64,000 bases of DNA, taken from contig JASVEC010000002.1 of NCBI GenBank assembly GCA_030770535.1, positions 1,364,001 to 1,428,000 on the forward strand. The letters are read 5' to 3'. Made by a program: the position numbers and the translations under genes. Positions 1 to 10,900 of this stretch are shown here, one piece after another. The DNA comes from Batkoa obscura (Eukaryota; Entomophthoromycota; Entomophthoromycetes; Entomophthorales; Batkoaceae). Below the pieces are notes generated by a model. The model had not been told where the DNA came from and did not search any database. It was given only the letters and a program-made list of their open reading frames with translations. The number at the start of each line of letters is the position of its first letter. The first letter of the stretch is position 1.

Positions 1-658
1 TTAAAAGATATTATTTTTTTCATGAAATGTACTGAGGTAGTTTGACTGAATTTGTTATGTAAAAATAATGAAAAAGGACACACTCTATCCATAATAAGAA
101 ATAAAATCATTAACTAAATTTTAACTTAGTGAAGATAAAAAGTTATTCATAAAGGCTGACGTTTCTTGTTTGAAATTTAAATAGAGAAATTCGATGATTT
201 TATGCTTAAAGTAAATAAATATCTGAAAAAAATCAGTTTATTTTGACATTATAAAATCAATATTATAATATTGAGTAATTAGCTATGAGTTAAATATAAG
301 AACTGTTAAAGCTTATTTGATGAATTGATTTCAAATTGAGATTCTTTTTAATTTTTACAATCAGCATTTATATCTAAGTTTTAACAAAATTCGATTCAAT
401 AAAAATAAGTTTAAGTTTCAAAATTTATTTTATAAAATGTTTTTGACAAAAACATTAAATTACAATAAATGTATTTAAATACTTGATATATTTTATTCAA
501 TGAAATAATGATTTTAATCTATCGTCATAATTACTTAATAATTTGATTTTTTATTAATAGTTTTATTATTAAATTTAATAAACCTATTTCACTTAACTAT
601 AGAAATTGTATTTCTAATTAAAAGATTTTTATTAATTCTGTATTAATCAATAAAAATA

Positions 659-759
659 TGGGGATGCATTTTTGTATTTAAGAATTTTACTAATAATTTT
701 TCCACTCAAATAGCGCTTAAAAGATGGAAAAAGTAACGAAGCCAAAAAAAACATTCCCA
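659..759 (+). mobile_element. MITE copy 1 (TGGGGATG family)
   Basis: Near-complete copy. The left end TGGGGATG mirrors the right end CATTCCCA, and a TA dinucleotide lies at both borders (657-658 and 760-761). The internal segment carries the family palindrome: TTTTTCCACT, then an AGCGCT core, then a GGAAAAA arm. No coding capacity. Confidence 0.85.
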
Positions 760-786
760 TATTAAGTTTATTAATGACTAAAAATA

Positions 787-867
787 GAGATGTTTTAAGA
801 ATTTTGCTAACAATTTTCACTCAAATAACGCTTACAAGATGAAAAAAGTAATGAAGCGAAAAAAACT
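787..867 (+). mobile_element. MITE copy 2, degraded
   Basis: Shortened and diverged copy only 28 bp after copy 1 in the same orientation. The interior (AATTTTGCTAACAATTTT, CTCAAATAACGCTT) matches the family, but the terminal CCCC end is lost. Confidence 0.65.
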
Positions 868-1511
868 GAATTCAAAGAGCAAACTAGTATTTTTAATAAA
901 GCTTACAAGGTATTGGACAGTTGGAATAAGCAGTTTCATTTATTTGCTATCTAGAATCAGTAGCATACTAAAATATCAAATACGTCATTAATAATATATA
1001 ATTGAAATTTATTTTTGTTTTTTAGATTATTTATTTTTATAGTATTAATATTAGTCTTATATTTTAAACAGTAGTATTGAAACTATTAATAAAATATTAA
1101 TTTATCTGTTTTTTTAAAGACATTATTTCAATAAACTATAAACTTATAAATTATTTAATAGTTACAAAGTTTTGTATAAATATCTTTTATTAATATTAGA
1201 GGATACTCGATTATTATTTTATTCAGCTAATTACCTACTTTTTTTATACTTTATCTATTTTATTTTGATATTATGATATTTAAAACAAGGGCATTAATAA
1301 GATTTATTATTAAAATATTAATTAAAATGTATAATATAAATAGCTTAAATTTTATAAAATAATGGCATATTACAAATCAAACTAGATAAAAGTTTCTTTA
1401 TTAAATTTATTATTACTTCTTTAATTAGTTTTACTATATTGATCTTAGGTTAAAAATTAAATTACTTTTATTTAGATTATAATAAAAACAAATAAAAAAT
1501 ACCTCAGTAAT

Positions 1512-1609
1512 TGGGGATATATTTTTGTGCTTAAGAATTCTACTAACAAATTTTCCGCTTAAATAATACAAAAAGTGGAAAAATAATGAAGTCAAAAAAA
1601 ACACTCCCA
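1512..1609 (+). mobile_element. MITE copy 3
   Basis: TGGGGATA start and CACTCCCA end, with the family interior. A short open frame here (1434-1634, minus) is made mostly of MITE sequence and is not a gene. Confidence 0.8.
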
Positions 1610-1843
1610 ATTTATAACAAATATTTTTAAACAAATCATATTACTTTTTTTATACTTTATGAACTAAAATTAAGTTTTGTTATAACTTATCAAAATAGAG
1701 AGTTATTGGTCTATAATTGGATTTTAGATTAAATTATTATAAAAATAAAAATAAATACTTTTAGAAAAATTAGTAGTAAATTAATAAAATAAATAAATAT
1801 TTCTTAAATAGTTTAATTTTAACCCAAATATTGAAGAATGATA

Positions 1844-1940
1844 TGAGGGTATTTTTTTTACTTCACTTTTTTCATGTTTTAAGCGCTATTTGAGCAGAAA
1901 AATTGTTAGTAAAATTCTTAAACATAAAAACACATCCTCA
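1844..1940 (-). mobile_element. MITE copy 4
   Basis: Reverse-orientation copy flanked by TA on both sides (1842-1843, 1941-1942). Ends are TGAGGGTA and CATCCTCA. The AAGCGCTATTTGAG core is intact. Confidence 0.82.
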
Positions 1941-3279
1941 TATAGGTAATTTATTTCAATATGAAATGAAGTCGTTAAATCGATTATCTTTAATTATTAT
2001 TTATTTTGATTTCAAATTTAAGTAATGATTTCAAAATTGATAAAAACAGCCTTATCTTTTACTGTGTTCTCCTGCATAGACAAGTGTAAAACAGCTATTC
2101 AAATTCTACTACTTTCTTTTATAATAATGAGCCTAACATGAGTTTTTAGGGGATTAATTAATCATCTAATCGGTAGATTAAGGTGGGTTTTAGACATTAT
2201 TCGGGTCGCAATTAAAGCCAAAAAAGATAAAATTAACTTTAAGGAAAAACCTTAATAGAGATAATTAGAATGCTATATAAATATATAAATATATAAATTA
2301 TTTATAATGATGTTATTTAATATATCTATTTTTATTAAAAAAATTAATCCTTGATATTAAGATACAAAATAGCAATGTTAGTTTGGAATTTTAATGAATT
2401 GTATCAAATACAGAACTTAAGTAAACTATAATACATTCTTTTGTCTTTATTCCTCACTACTTTTAAGGTAATAAGGTTATAGTATACTTCAATTATTATA
2501 TCAAATATTTATTTATTTATTTATTGATAATAAAATCTTATATTAAATTAATAAAATAATAAGACAAATAACAATAGTACTTAAAATTAAGTAATAGTAG
2601 TTATAAAAAACATCTCAATAAGTTATGTATATTATTGATTCGAGCTTTTGATTCTACTACATAGTCAAATAAAGTAAAAGGAGACTTTAACATAATTATT
2701 AAAAGCTAAACTAATTTTACAGTTAATTGAAATAAATATTGTCAACAAAATAGAATGATTTTATAAAAATATAACAAATTTACCAATTAGAATAAGTTTG
2801 AAATGTTATTATAATAAAACGTGACAGATGCTCCAAGGCAAACAATATTAAATTAATAACTTGAATTACTAAAATTTAGAGTTATGTTAATTAAAACATA
2901 CCTATAACCGATTTTATAAATGTTTTATAATTTCATTAATAGGTATAACAAACATAGACATGTATAAATAATTTAATAATATACATAAAAAAATTATATT
3001 AGAAGTAATATTATATATATTTATTTAATATTAATTTAAATAAAGAATTATATCATTTGTTTTGATTTTTTATAATACCGGATTTAAAAGTATAATTTAT
3101 TTGTTGCTATAAACTTTGTTAATAAAGGAGTGTAATTGCCATTTTAGATCAAAACTTGTAACTTAATTTTAATAAATTGGTTCTAATAAAATAAAATAAG
3201 CATTGTATTTATATATTGAACTCAACTTTTGATTTGCATACATATAATATTTTAGTCTAATAAAGGTACTAAAAAGGGA

Positions 3280-3287
3280 TATAAATA
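3280..3287 (+). promoter_or_regulatory. TATA box of the GPCR gene
   Basis: TATAAATA lies 92 bp upstream of the GPCR start codon in otherwise unremarkable AT-rich sequence. The same TATAAATA octamer occurs before the chitinase gene and the 25.7-kb ORF, which supports it as a core promoter element. Confidence 0.5.
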
Positions 3288-3378
3288 CAGAACAAAGAGC
3301 ATGATGTGTACTTCTTAATTAAACAAAAAAGTCAAAATATATTAAATAGCAGAAGTATTGACGTTAAAGTAGAAGAGA

Positions 3379-4281
3379 ATGATTGACTCTATTTATATAA
3401 TCAGTGTCATATTAGCCATTATAGCCTTAATAATTAGCACCTTTTTAATACTATTTGCATATAGAATCGAGCATAAAGGACAAGATATTCAACTAATTTT
3501 AGCTATTGCATTTGTTGAATATATACCGTTATTTATATTAATAGTGATTTTTATTTTCAATAAAATTACTGGTAAAGAATTTATTGCTACAAACGAAGGC
3601 TGTACCTTCAGTGGTTTTTTTGTAGATCTAGTTCTTTTTTTTGAAATTATACTTAATAGTATATTATCTTTAGAACGTTACTCTAAGTTTAGTAAATCAA
3701 AATGGATCAAATGTATAATCATTTTGTTTCTATTTAATTCATTCTGTTTTGTAACTTTGTTGATTACATGTGCAATAAAACATCAATTTTCAACTATTCC
3801 TTCAGGCTTTGTTTGTTTGCTAAATAAGCGTCAACATATATTGGCTGCGTTCACTTTTTACTTTTCACAATTCAACTGGCTTCTTGGAATCGTTGTTATA
3901 TTATATTGCTATTCCAAAATCTCTAAAGAAGTCATTGGATCATGGAAAATTATTAGTGGGACTAACTATGATCCAACTACATTTGTAAAAAAGAAATCCA
4001 AAAATTATTATAAAGCATTTATAAAAGTTCATTCAGTATTAATTATTTATACCATTTGTATGTTTGGTACAACACTCACTTCCTTTTTAGAAAGCGTTTT
4101 TAGTTACTTTACAGAAAGCTTTATTGAAAAATCCGGTATTATGCATTCTATCTCGGTTATCTTTTTTGCTATTGGTATGGTTGCTAATTCATCAATTATT
4201 TTATTTTTACATACAGGTATTTCAAATGAAGCTGAAAAAGTGATTGAAAAAGTCAAATCTTTATTTTGTAATAATTTATGA
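3379..4281 (+). CDS. Rhodopsin-like (class A) G protein-coupled receptor, single exon
   Basis: This 300-residue protein is almost entirely hydrophobic helices joined by short charged loops, the pattern of a seven-helix receptor in the plasma membrane. Helices fall near residues 5-28, 38-60, 77-99, 109-132, 154-178, 217-238 and 258-280. Class A marks are visible: an ERY motif at residues 99-101 at the inner end of helix 3 (the D/ERY G-protein switch), a cysteine at 75 at the top of helix 3, and C146 in the second outer loop, which could form the usual disulfide. No clear NPxxY is present in helix 7 (NSSIILFL instead). The ATG is the first in frame and lies 92 bp after a TATA box. There are no introns, unlike the housekeeping genes to the right. 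Such receptors are rare in fungi; I recall them as expanded in Conidiobolus. The ligand is unknown. Confidence 0.72.
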   Translation: MIDSIYIISVILAIIALIISTFLILFAYRIEHKGQDIQLILAIAFVEYIPLFILIVIFIFNKITGKEFIATNEGCTFSGFFVDLVLFFEIILNSILSLERYSKFSKSKWIKCIIILFLFNSFCFVTLLITCAIKHQFSTIPSGFVCLLNKRQHILAAFTFYFSQFNWLLGIVVILYCYSKISKEVIGSWKIISGTNYDPTTFVKKKSKNYYKAFIKVHSVLIIYTICMFGTTLTSFLESVFSYFTESFIEKSGIMHSISVIFFAIGMVANSSIILFLHTGISNEAEKVIEKVKSLFCNNL

Positions 4282-4854
4282 ATAATTTAATAAATATTTC
4301 TTATAATTTAGTTTTAGAAAAATTATGAATCCTTCTTTAATAATAGTTATAATCTGTTTTACAGATATATCTACAACTATATTGAAATAATCAAATCTTT
4401 AAAACTAGGCTTTATTTTTTAAAATTCATTTTAAGTGCAATTTAATATAATCAACAAACCTCAACATGACTATTTAAGGTGAAGAAGATTCAGTAAGCGA
4501 TCATTGTTTTTAATAACGCAAAACAGCTTGTGTAGTGAGTAATCTAAGGTCATAGGAGATTTCCAATATAGACTCTTTGTAAAATGCTTCATCATGGAAA
4601 AATCTAACTGATAATAAATGTAAGTTTATTATAAATTAAATTCATATAATTTTTGAAAAAGAAAATAGTTACAGTAAACTCTAAGTTAAATATAAGCTTA
4701 ATATATGAATAGGTTATTTAGAAAAGGTATAGACCGCTGTTATGTAATAAATAGCAAGATCAGTCTTCTAGCTGTGTTATGCTATGATATAAAAATTATC
4801 GAAAGTATTACGATATAAGGCAGAGTTAGTAAAGAAAGTAATGTAATTAAATAA

Positions 4855-4947
4855 TGTTTTTTTTGGTTTCATTACTTTTCTATTTTTCAAAGACTATTTG
4901 AGTGGAAAGATTCTAATAAAATTCTTGAACAAAAAAACACATCCTCA
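4855..4947 (-). mobile_element. MITE copy 5
   Basis: Reverse-orientation copy. The right end CATCCTCA is followed by TA, the left end is worn (TGTTTTTTTT), and the interior has the TTTGAGTGGAAA arm. Confidence 0.72.
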
Positions 4948-5166
4948 TATATTAGATTAGCATTTAGCTGGAATTTTTAATCGTTTTAGAGTAATTTGCC
5001 TTAAATTATTTTAAGCTATATTAAAGAGTATTTTAATATTGAAAAAATAGAAACCTTTTTATAAGTTTAATTTCTCATTAAAAATACTACACAACTATTA
5101 GTAAAAGTTGCTTTAAAAAAGAGAATCAAAGTTATTTATTTTATATAACAGGCTACTATAGCTGTT

Positions 5167-5346
5167 TATGTTCAAATATGTGGTGTTTTCTCGCATTTAA
5201 GTTGAACAGAATTGAGCATTTTCAATTTGTAATTGCAAAATGTATAAATAGAAAAAATCATTGTAGATAAATTCAGCAATACAAAATTGATAATGCCCAA
5301 TCTACGTTCAACTTAAATACGGGAAAACACCGCATATTTGAGCATA
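5167..5346. mobile_element. MITE-like element with ~40-bp terminal inverted repeats
   Basis: The left arm begins TATGTTCAAATATGTGGTG and the right arm, reverse-complemented, begins TATGCTCAAATATGCGGTG. Similarity runs for about 41 bp (to GTTGAAC) with four or five mismatches, most of them C/T. TA sits at both borders, so the element proper is TGTTCAAAT...ATTTGAGCA with a TA target duplication, as in Tc1/mariner-type MITEs. It has no ORF and is unrelated in sequence to the TGGGGATG family. Confidence 0.75.
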
Positions 5347-5612
5347 AATAATTGTATCATGTCTTTTAAAATAATGCATTTATTATGATTTATGAAATGT
5401 TGAAATAAAAAATGCAGTTAGCTAGTATTTAAGGTATAATATTATAGTAATAAATATCTAAATTATATGATCTTTTAATAAAAGATAACTATTAAATCTT
5501 ATTTTATAATTCTCTTAGCGATAAAGCTTTACAATTTTTCCAAATAATATCACACTTGATAACAAGCATTAGCACTATTATAAAAATTAATTTATTATTT
5601 ATCTATAGTACA

Positions 5613-5704
5613 TGGGGTGTTTTTGGCTTTATCACTTTTTCCATTTTTTAAGCATTGTTTGAGCGGGAAAATTGCTAGCAAAATTCCAAAAAAACACATC
5701 TCCA
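5613..5704 (-). mobile_element. MITE copy 6
   Basis: Reverse-orientation copy with TGGGGTGT at one end and a worn CATCTCCA end. The interior AAGCATTGTTTGAG corresponds to the family core. Confidence 0.78.
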
Positions 5705-5822
5705 CATTAAAATAGAACTTTAAAGCAAAATAAATTAAGCAAAGTTAAACGAGGTAATTAACAGCCATACTTACCATTATGTTCATATTCTGATAATAAT
5801 AAATATGTATAAATTAAGGGAG

Positions 5823-5942
5823 ATCCCAGGTAGTTACTCCTAAAACTTATCTTGTTTATAAAACACGATAAAAATTTTTTTAAATAAATTTTTGTACTTT
5901 ACTAAATATACTAAGTTTCAGGGGTTAACTACTTAAGACCTT
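5823..5942. mobile_element. Possible small inverted-repeat element
   Basis: GATCCCAGGTAGTTACTCC at the left and, reverse-complemented, GGTCTTAAGTAGTTAACCC at the right form imperfect ~29-bp inverted arms (roughly 20 of 29 matches) around an AT-rich centre. No target duplication is clear. It could be an old MITE of a third family or a chance fold. Confidence 0.35.
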
Positions 5943-6193
5943 TTTTAGTGTAAGTATAAAATCGGTTGTTTTATAGAAATTTAGCTTCTTATTTATATAA
6001 AAAACAAATCCTTAATATATAACTATTATTTGCTTATATTATAGAGGCATAAAGGCATAAAAAAGGGGACTAATAGTATATATGGTGGTTTCCGACTTTA
6101 ATAAGTTTATTTATTTTTTTGAAACTGGTTATAATTAAATTACAAAAAAATATTACAAAAGTGTTTTAAATCAGCTATATACAAGTTACTATA

Positions 6194-6293
6194 TGGGGAT
6201 GTGTTTTTATGTTTGAGAATTTTACTACAATCTTTGCACTCAAATAGCGCTTAAAAAAATGGAAAAATAATGAAACTAAAAAAAACAACCCCA
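6194..6293 (+). mobile_element. MITE copy 7
   Basis: Complete copy with TA borders (6192-6193, 6294-6295), TGGGGATG start, ACAACCCCA end and an intact CAAATAGCGCTTAA core. Confidence 0.85.
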
Positions 6294-7305
6294 TATCTAG
6301 ATTTACATTGTTTATTCAAATTGTATTTTATTTCATCTACATTTTTATGATTTCATTGTTTATAATACAAAAAGCAATTTAAACAACTTAAGTATATTTT
6401 CTAATTTTTGCATCAAATATTGCATAATCTAAAAAGCAATTTAAAAAATACATTATTGTATTTTTCTCAAGTAAATCTCAGGCTAAAAAAACAAAAAATT
6501 AGAAAAATCAAAAAGTGGGCAATAAAATTATACTTAACATTATTTTATTTTTTAAAATTTTTAATAAGCTGTTAAAGACTATTATTAAAATATAATATTT
6601 CGAAACTATCAATTTTATTTTTAAATACATAACCAACTTTATGAATAACTAAAAAAAGTTTTGTATATCTGGAATAATTATAATAATAATAAATTGAAGT
6701 TTTAATTTTGTTTTAAATGCTTTTTAACTAGGCTAAAAAAATTTATATTAAGGTAAAATCAATATAACTAAATTAATAACTTTAATAAATAATTAATTTT
6801 TTTTTTTAAATTATACAAATATTTGTGTTATTAAATTCAATAAAAATTCAGCTAATTTATAGTATAACTTATAATAAAATAATTTAAAACTGTATTATGT
6901 ATTTTTGCTTTTTAATAAAAAAAATTATTTTTGAAGTACAAAGTACTTGAAAATTGGATGAAAAGATGAAACTAATTTAGATATCCTTATATATTATTAA
7001 TAAAAGTCCCCAGATTAAAAAGACTTTTATTAATATAACTTATGTATTAATACTAATCAAAGTTGTAACATGTAAATAATCATATATATTTATAAAACTT
7101 TATCAAAAAAACAGTTATTATTAACTGTTTTATAAGTCAATATTGTAGATTTAATATCAAATAAATAAATGATATTATAATTATATTACTAAGTTGATAG
7201 GTATACAAAAGGTAATAGTTATTTTTAAAATTATAATTGACCATTTTTATATAATACAAGCAATATAATAATAGTTTTTATTTATTATTATAATTATTTG
7301 CTTTT

Positions 7306-7452
7306 TGTAAAGCACTACTTTATTAGCTTTATAATTGATTATAACATAATGAATTACTTGACTTGTTTATAAAACTAATTGCAGTTTTATTAATTCAAAA
7401 TTTTATATTTTAATTTACTAAGAATTTTTATCATCTAATTTAAAAAACGTTA
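7306..7452 (-). repeat. Old LTR A, left piece, interrupted by the young Ty3/Gypsy element
   Basis: This segment aligns with the start of old LTR B (15392 on): TTATTAGCTTTATAATTGATT here against TTATTAGCTCTCGGATTAATT there, then TTATAAAACTAATT against TTACAAAACTAATT. It stops at the target site of the young retroelement and resumes after it at 15113, so the young element is nested in a related, much older LTR. Confidence 0.65.
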
Positions 7453-7852
7453 TGTGAAATCTGGTACTCAGGGTTTGGAGTCAAGAACAGCTATTGCTGG
7501 GTTGACTACACTATAAGTCGAAAGGTCTTAGTTTATGTAACTAAGATAGACTTGGATTATGAGGAATAGCACGTAATAGGTTACAAGCTATATAAGACAA
7601 ATAGAATAGACAATACTAATGTAAAATCTATGTAAAATAATATTAAGAAAACTTAGTGGCTTTATTAAATGTTCGAGATATCAGGGATTAATTCAGTTAA
7701 AAAGCCTCGAACTATTATACTCTGTAAACTCTTTTATACTCTGAAAAGTATAAGTATCAAAATGAGAAGATAATATTCTTTTGGGCGGAACTAGAAATTC
7801 TCATAACAAATCAAAATAATTAACCATGGGACTGACGAAGCGATATTTCACA
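7453..7852 (-). repeat. 3' LTR of the Ty3/Gypsy element
   Basis: 400 bp, identical by eye to 14606-15005. On the element's strand it is the downstream LTR, directly preceded by the polypurine tract. Confidence 0.93.
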
Positions 7853-7863
7853 TTTCCCTCCCT
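7853..7863 (-). promoter_or_regulatory. Polypurine tract
   Basis: On the minus strand the bases touching the 3' LTR read AGGGAGGGAAA, an 11-base all-purine run, as required for plus-strand priming in LTR elements. Confidence 0.8.
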
Positions 7864-7949
7864 ATGATTTGATATAGTGAATTTTTATGGCTTACTTACC
7901 GAGAACCTATGAGATGGAATTTGACTAGTTACAAATTGTATTCATTGAA

Positions 7950-10900
7950 TCACATTGCTGATTTGAGAAACTTGGCATGGACTCGGTTATATATAACGCT
8001 TGTTCGTTTATGTTTAATTGAATAGCTATCATACAAGTGTTTATGTATGACTTCATATGGTCCATCCCATTTCAATGCTAATTTATTTTTTCTAGATTGA
8101 TTATAGGAAGGGTACAGATGAACGATATCACCTACTTTGAAGACGGCTAGACGAGGAAGTCGAGAAATATCTTGTCGATACCTCCTTGTTTTCGAGTCTG
8201 TCAATGCATTAAAGGCGTCAACTTGGATAGCTATTAATTTTTTTGTTAGCTTAAGCAAGTACATGTCAGGACTCATCTCTTCTTGTCTAACCATCAAAGG
8301 AGCGAATGATATGGGGAGTCCCGGATGTCTCCCATAAAGCATAACAAAAGGGGATTTTTTGGTAATACTATGTACTGAATATCTATATGCTAAAATAGCA
8401 GAATGTAGATATTCATCCCAAGAGCTAGTTTTATCGAAAGCCAGCTTCCTTAGTATACGTACTAGTGTACCATTTACTCTCTCAACCATTCCGTTAGTTT
8501 CAGGGTGATATGGAGCTGCAGTAGAATGCTTTATGGCCATTAGTCTAGCTAATTTCGGGAGAACCAGGTTAACAAAATTGGCAGCGTTATCAGTAAGTAT
8601 CACCTGAGGGCTTCCATGCCTACAAATAATATCTTCGTATATAAATTTAGATATGTGAAAGGAAGTCTGATTTGGTATTGCTTTAGCTTCAACCCATTTA
8701 GTTAGATGGTCGATAGCTACAACAATAAATTTGTTCCCTCTTACCGAGGAGGCCTCACAGAGAGGACCTATTACATCTATACTTACCGTGTGAAATGCAT
8801 GTTTAGGTAAAATAAACTTATAGGCTGTAGCTTTTATTTTACTTTGTTCCCTCTTGCAAACATCGCAATTATTTATAAAGTCTTCCAAATCTGGTATCAT
8901 TGATTCCCAATAGCAGGAGACTTTCATAGTATCGTATGTTTTTTGGAAGGCTGAATGTCCACAGATTACATCATGGAATTGTTGGCATGCAGATAGTCGT
9001 GAAGAAGGCCTAATATATGGAATATATGTTCCCTTAATCTTTTTATACAAGGCATTATCTCTTACAATGATATTTTGAGCGTTTTTCTCAAGCCATTGTT
9101 TGAGTTCAGGCTGCTGCTGCGGCCATTTATCTTTATTACCCAATAGATTGTACAAATCATCATCTATGGGGGTAGCTAGACAAATTCTGGGCAACCTGCT
9201 AAGCCCATCTGCATTTTGATGATCTTTACCTGGTTTATATACTATATCAAAACTATACGATTGTAGTTTTAGAGCCCACCTAGCTAAACGTCCTTCAGGA
9301 TTAGTGATTGAATACAACCATTTTAGGGAAACATGATCGGTAATAACAGTAAAGTGAGTGCCGTAGATATACGGTCTAAATGCCTTTATAGCATGAATAA
9401 TTGCAAGGCATTCTTTCTCTGTTGTAGTGTAGTTCCTTTCGTGTTTCGACAAGGTCCTAGAGGTATAGGCTATTGGGTGTTCACAATTGTTATCATCGAG
9501 TTGACTTAAAACACCTCCAACTGCAGTTAGACTAGCGTCAGTATGTAGTGAGAAGGGCTTTGAGAAATTTGGAAACATCAATACTGGGGCGTTAAGCAGC
9601 TTGTTGCGAAGCTCTTCAAAAGCTTGTTGGTGTTCTTCCTTCCATTGAAACTTGACTTCTTTCTTTAGTAATTGGAACAGTGGGGTAGCTAAATTCGAAA
9701 AGTCTTTTATAAACCTTCGATAATAATTCATTAATCCAAGGAACACTTGTACCTCCCGCATTGTAGTTGGGGGGAGAAGCTCCTTTACTGCATCTAGTTT
9801 ATTTGGAATAGGGGCTAGTCCTTTGTCAGAGACTTTATAGCCTAGAAATTCCAGACTAGTTTGGAAGAATGAACACTTCTTTGGTTTTAACTTTAGATTG
9901 GCTTGACGGAGGCGCTCAAATACTGCTTTAAGATGAGTTAAGTGATCTACAAAAGTTCTTGAAAACACATTCAAGTCATCTAAGTAAATTAATACACACG
10001 AAAGTTTAAGGTCACCTAGTGTATTATCCATAAGACGCTGGAATGTAGCGGGAGCGTTCGAAAGGCCTTGTGGCATCCTAGTTGGTTGAAATAGTCCTTC
10101 AGAAGTTATTAAAGCGCACTTTTCTTGGTCTTCTGGATCCATTTCTACCTGCCAGTATCCTGAGATTAAATCCATTGCTGAAAAGTATTTAGCACCTTGT
10201 AATCGGTCAACCGCATCGTCTATTCTGGGTAGAGGGTATACATCTTTCTTTGTGATTTTGTTAAGCTTTCTATAGTCCATAACTACTCTATTAGTTCCAT
10301 CTTTTTTCTTAACGATCATAAGGGGGGAGGCCCATGGACTATTTGAAGGAATGATTAAACCTAGCCTTAAGAGTTTTTGAACTTCTTCTCGTTCTGCTTT
10401 GAGTTCAGATTGAGATTTACGATATGCTTTAGTTGCGACGGGTAATGAATCACATGTATATACTTTATGTTTAGTATTGCGAGCGCAACCAATATCTTCT
10501 TCTGAAGTTGCGAATATGTCTTTATATTCCTCCAGCAATTTATAAAATTGGAGTTGCTCATCTTGGTTTAGATGGTTAATAGTGTCTTTTTCCACAAAAA
10601 GGGCTTGGTTATTTGGGGCCTCTTCGTGAATTTGAAATTCTTCTAGTGTTGCAAATTTACTGAAAGTATTAATCAAGGCGTTGTTTTCTACGTATATCGT
10701 GCCAATCTGTTGGCATCTAGAGATATTGATTTCTTTTTTGGTAATGTTTGCAAGTAATAACTTGATAGTCTCATTCATGTTGTTGCCTAAAATTCCGGGC
10801 ATAGTTAGTGGTTCTAATTGTGAGACACCTTCTATACTATATATAGATAAATGGAATTCCTTAGGTATCCATAGTGAGATCTCAGTATCTAATACTATCT

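Larger units (their letters stand above)
1..3378. other. AT-rich intergenic region with MITEs
   Basis: No gene is supported here. The stretch is very AT-rich with scattered short homopolymers. It holds four copies of the ~100-bp MITE (listed separately) and the upstream region of the GPCR gene. The block at about 2050-2240 is less AT-rich than its surroundings, but I see no ORF or repeat in it. Confidence 0.7.
4282..7305. other. Intergenic region with three MITE types
   Basis: About 3 kb with no supported gene. It holds three copies of the main MITE, a 180-bp element with long terminal inverted repeats (5167-5346), a weaker ~120-bp inverted-repeat element (5823-5942), and AT-rich filler with no recognisable structure from 6300 to 7300. 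Confidence 0.65.
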
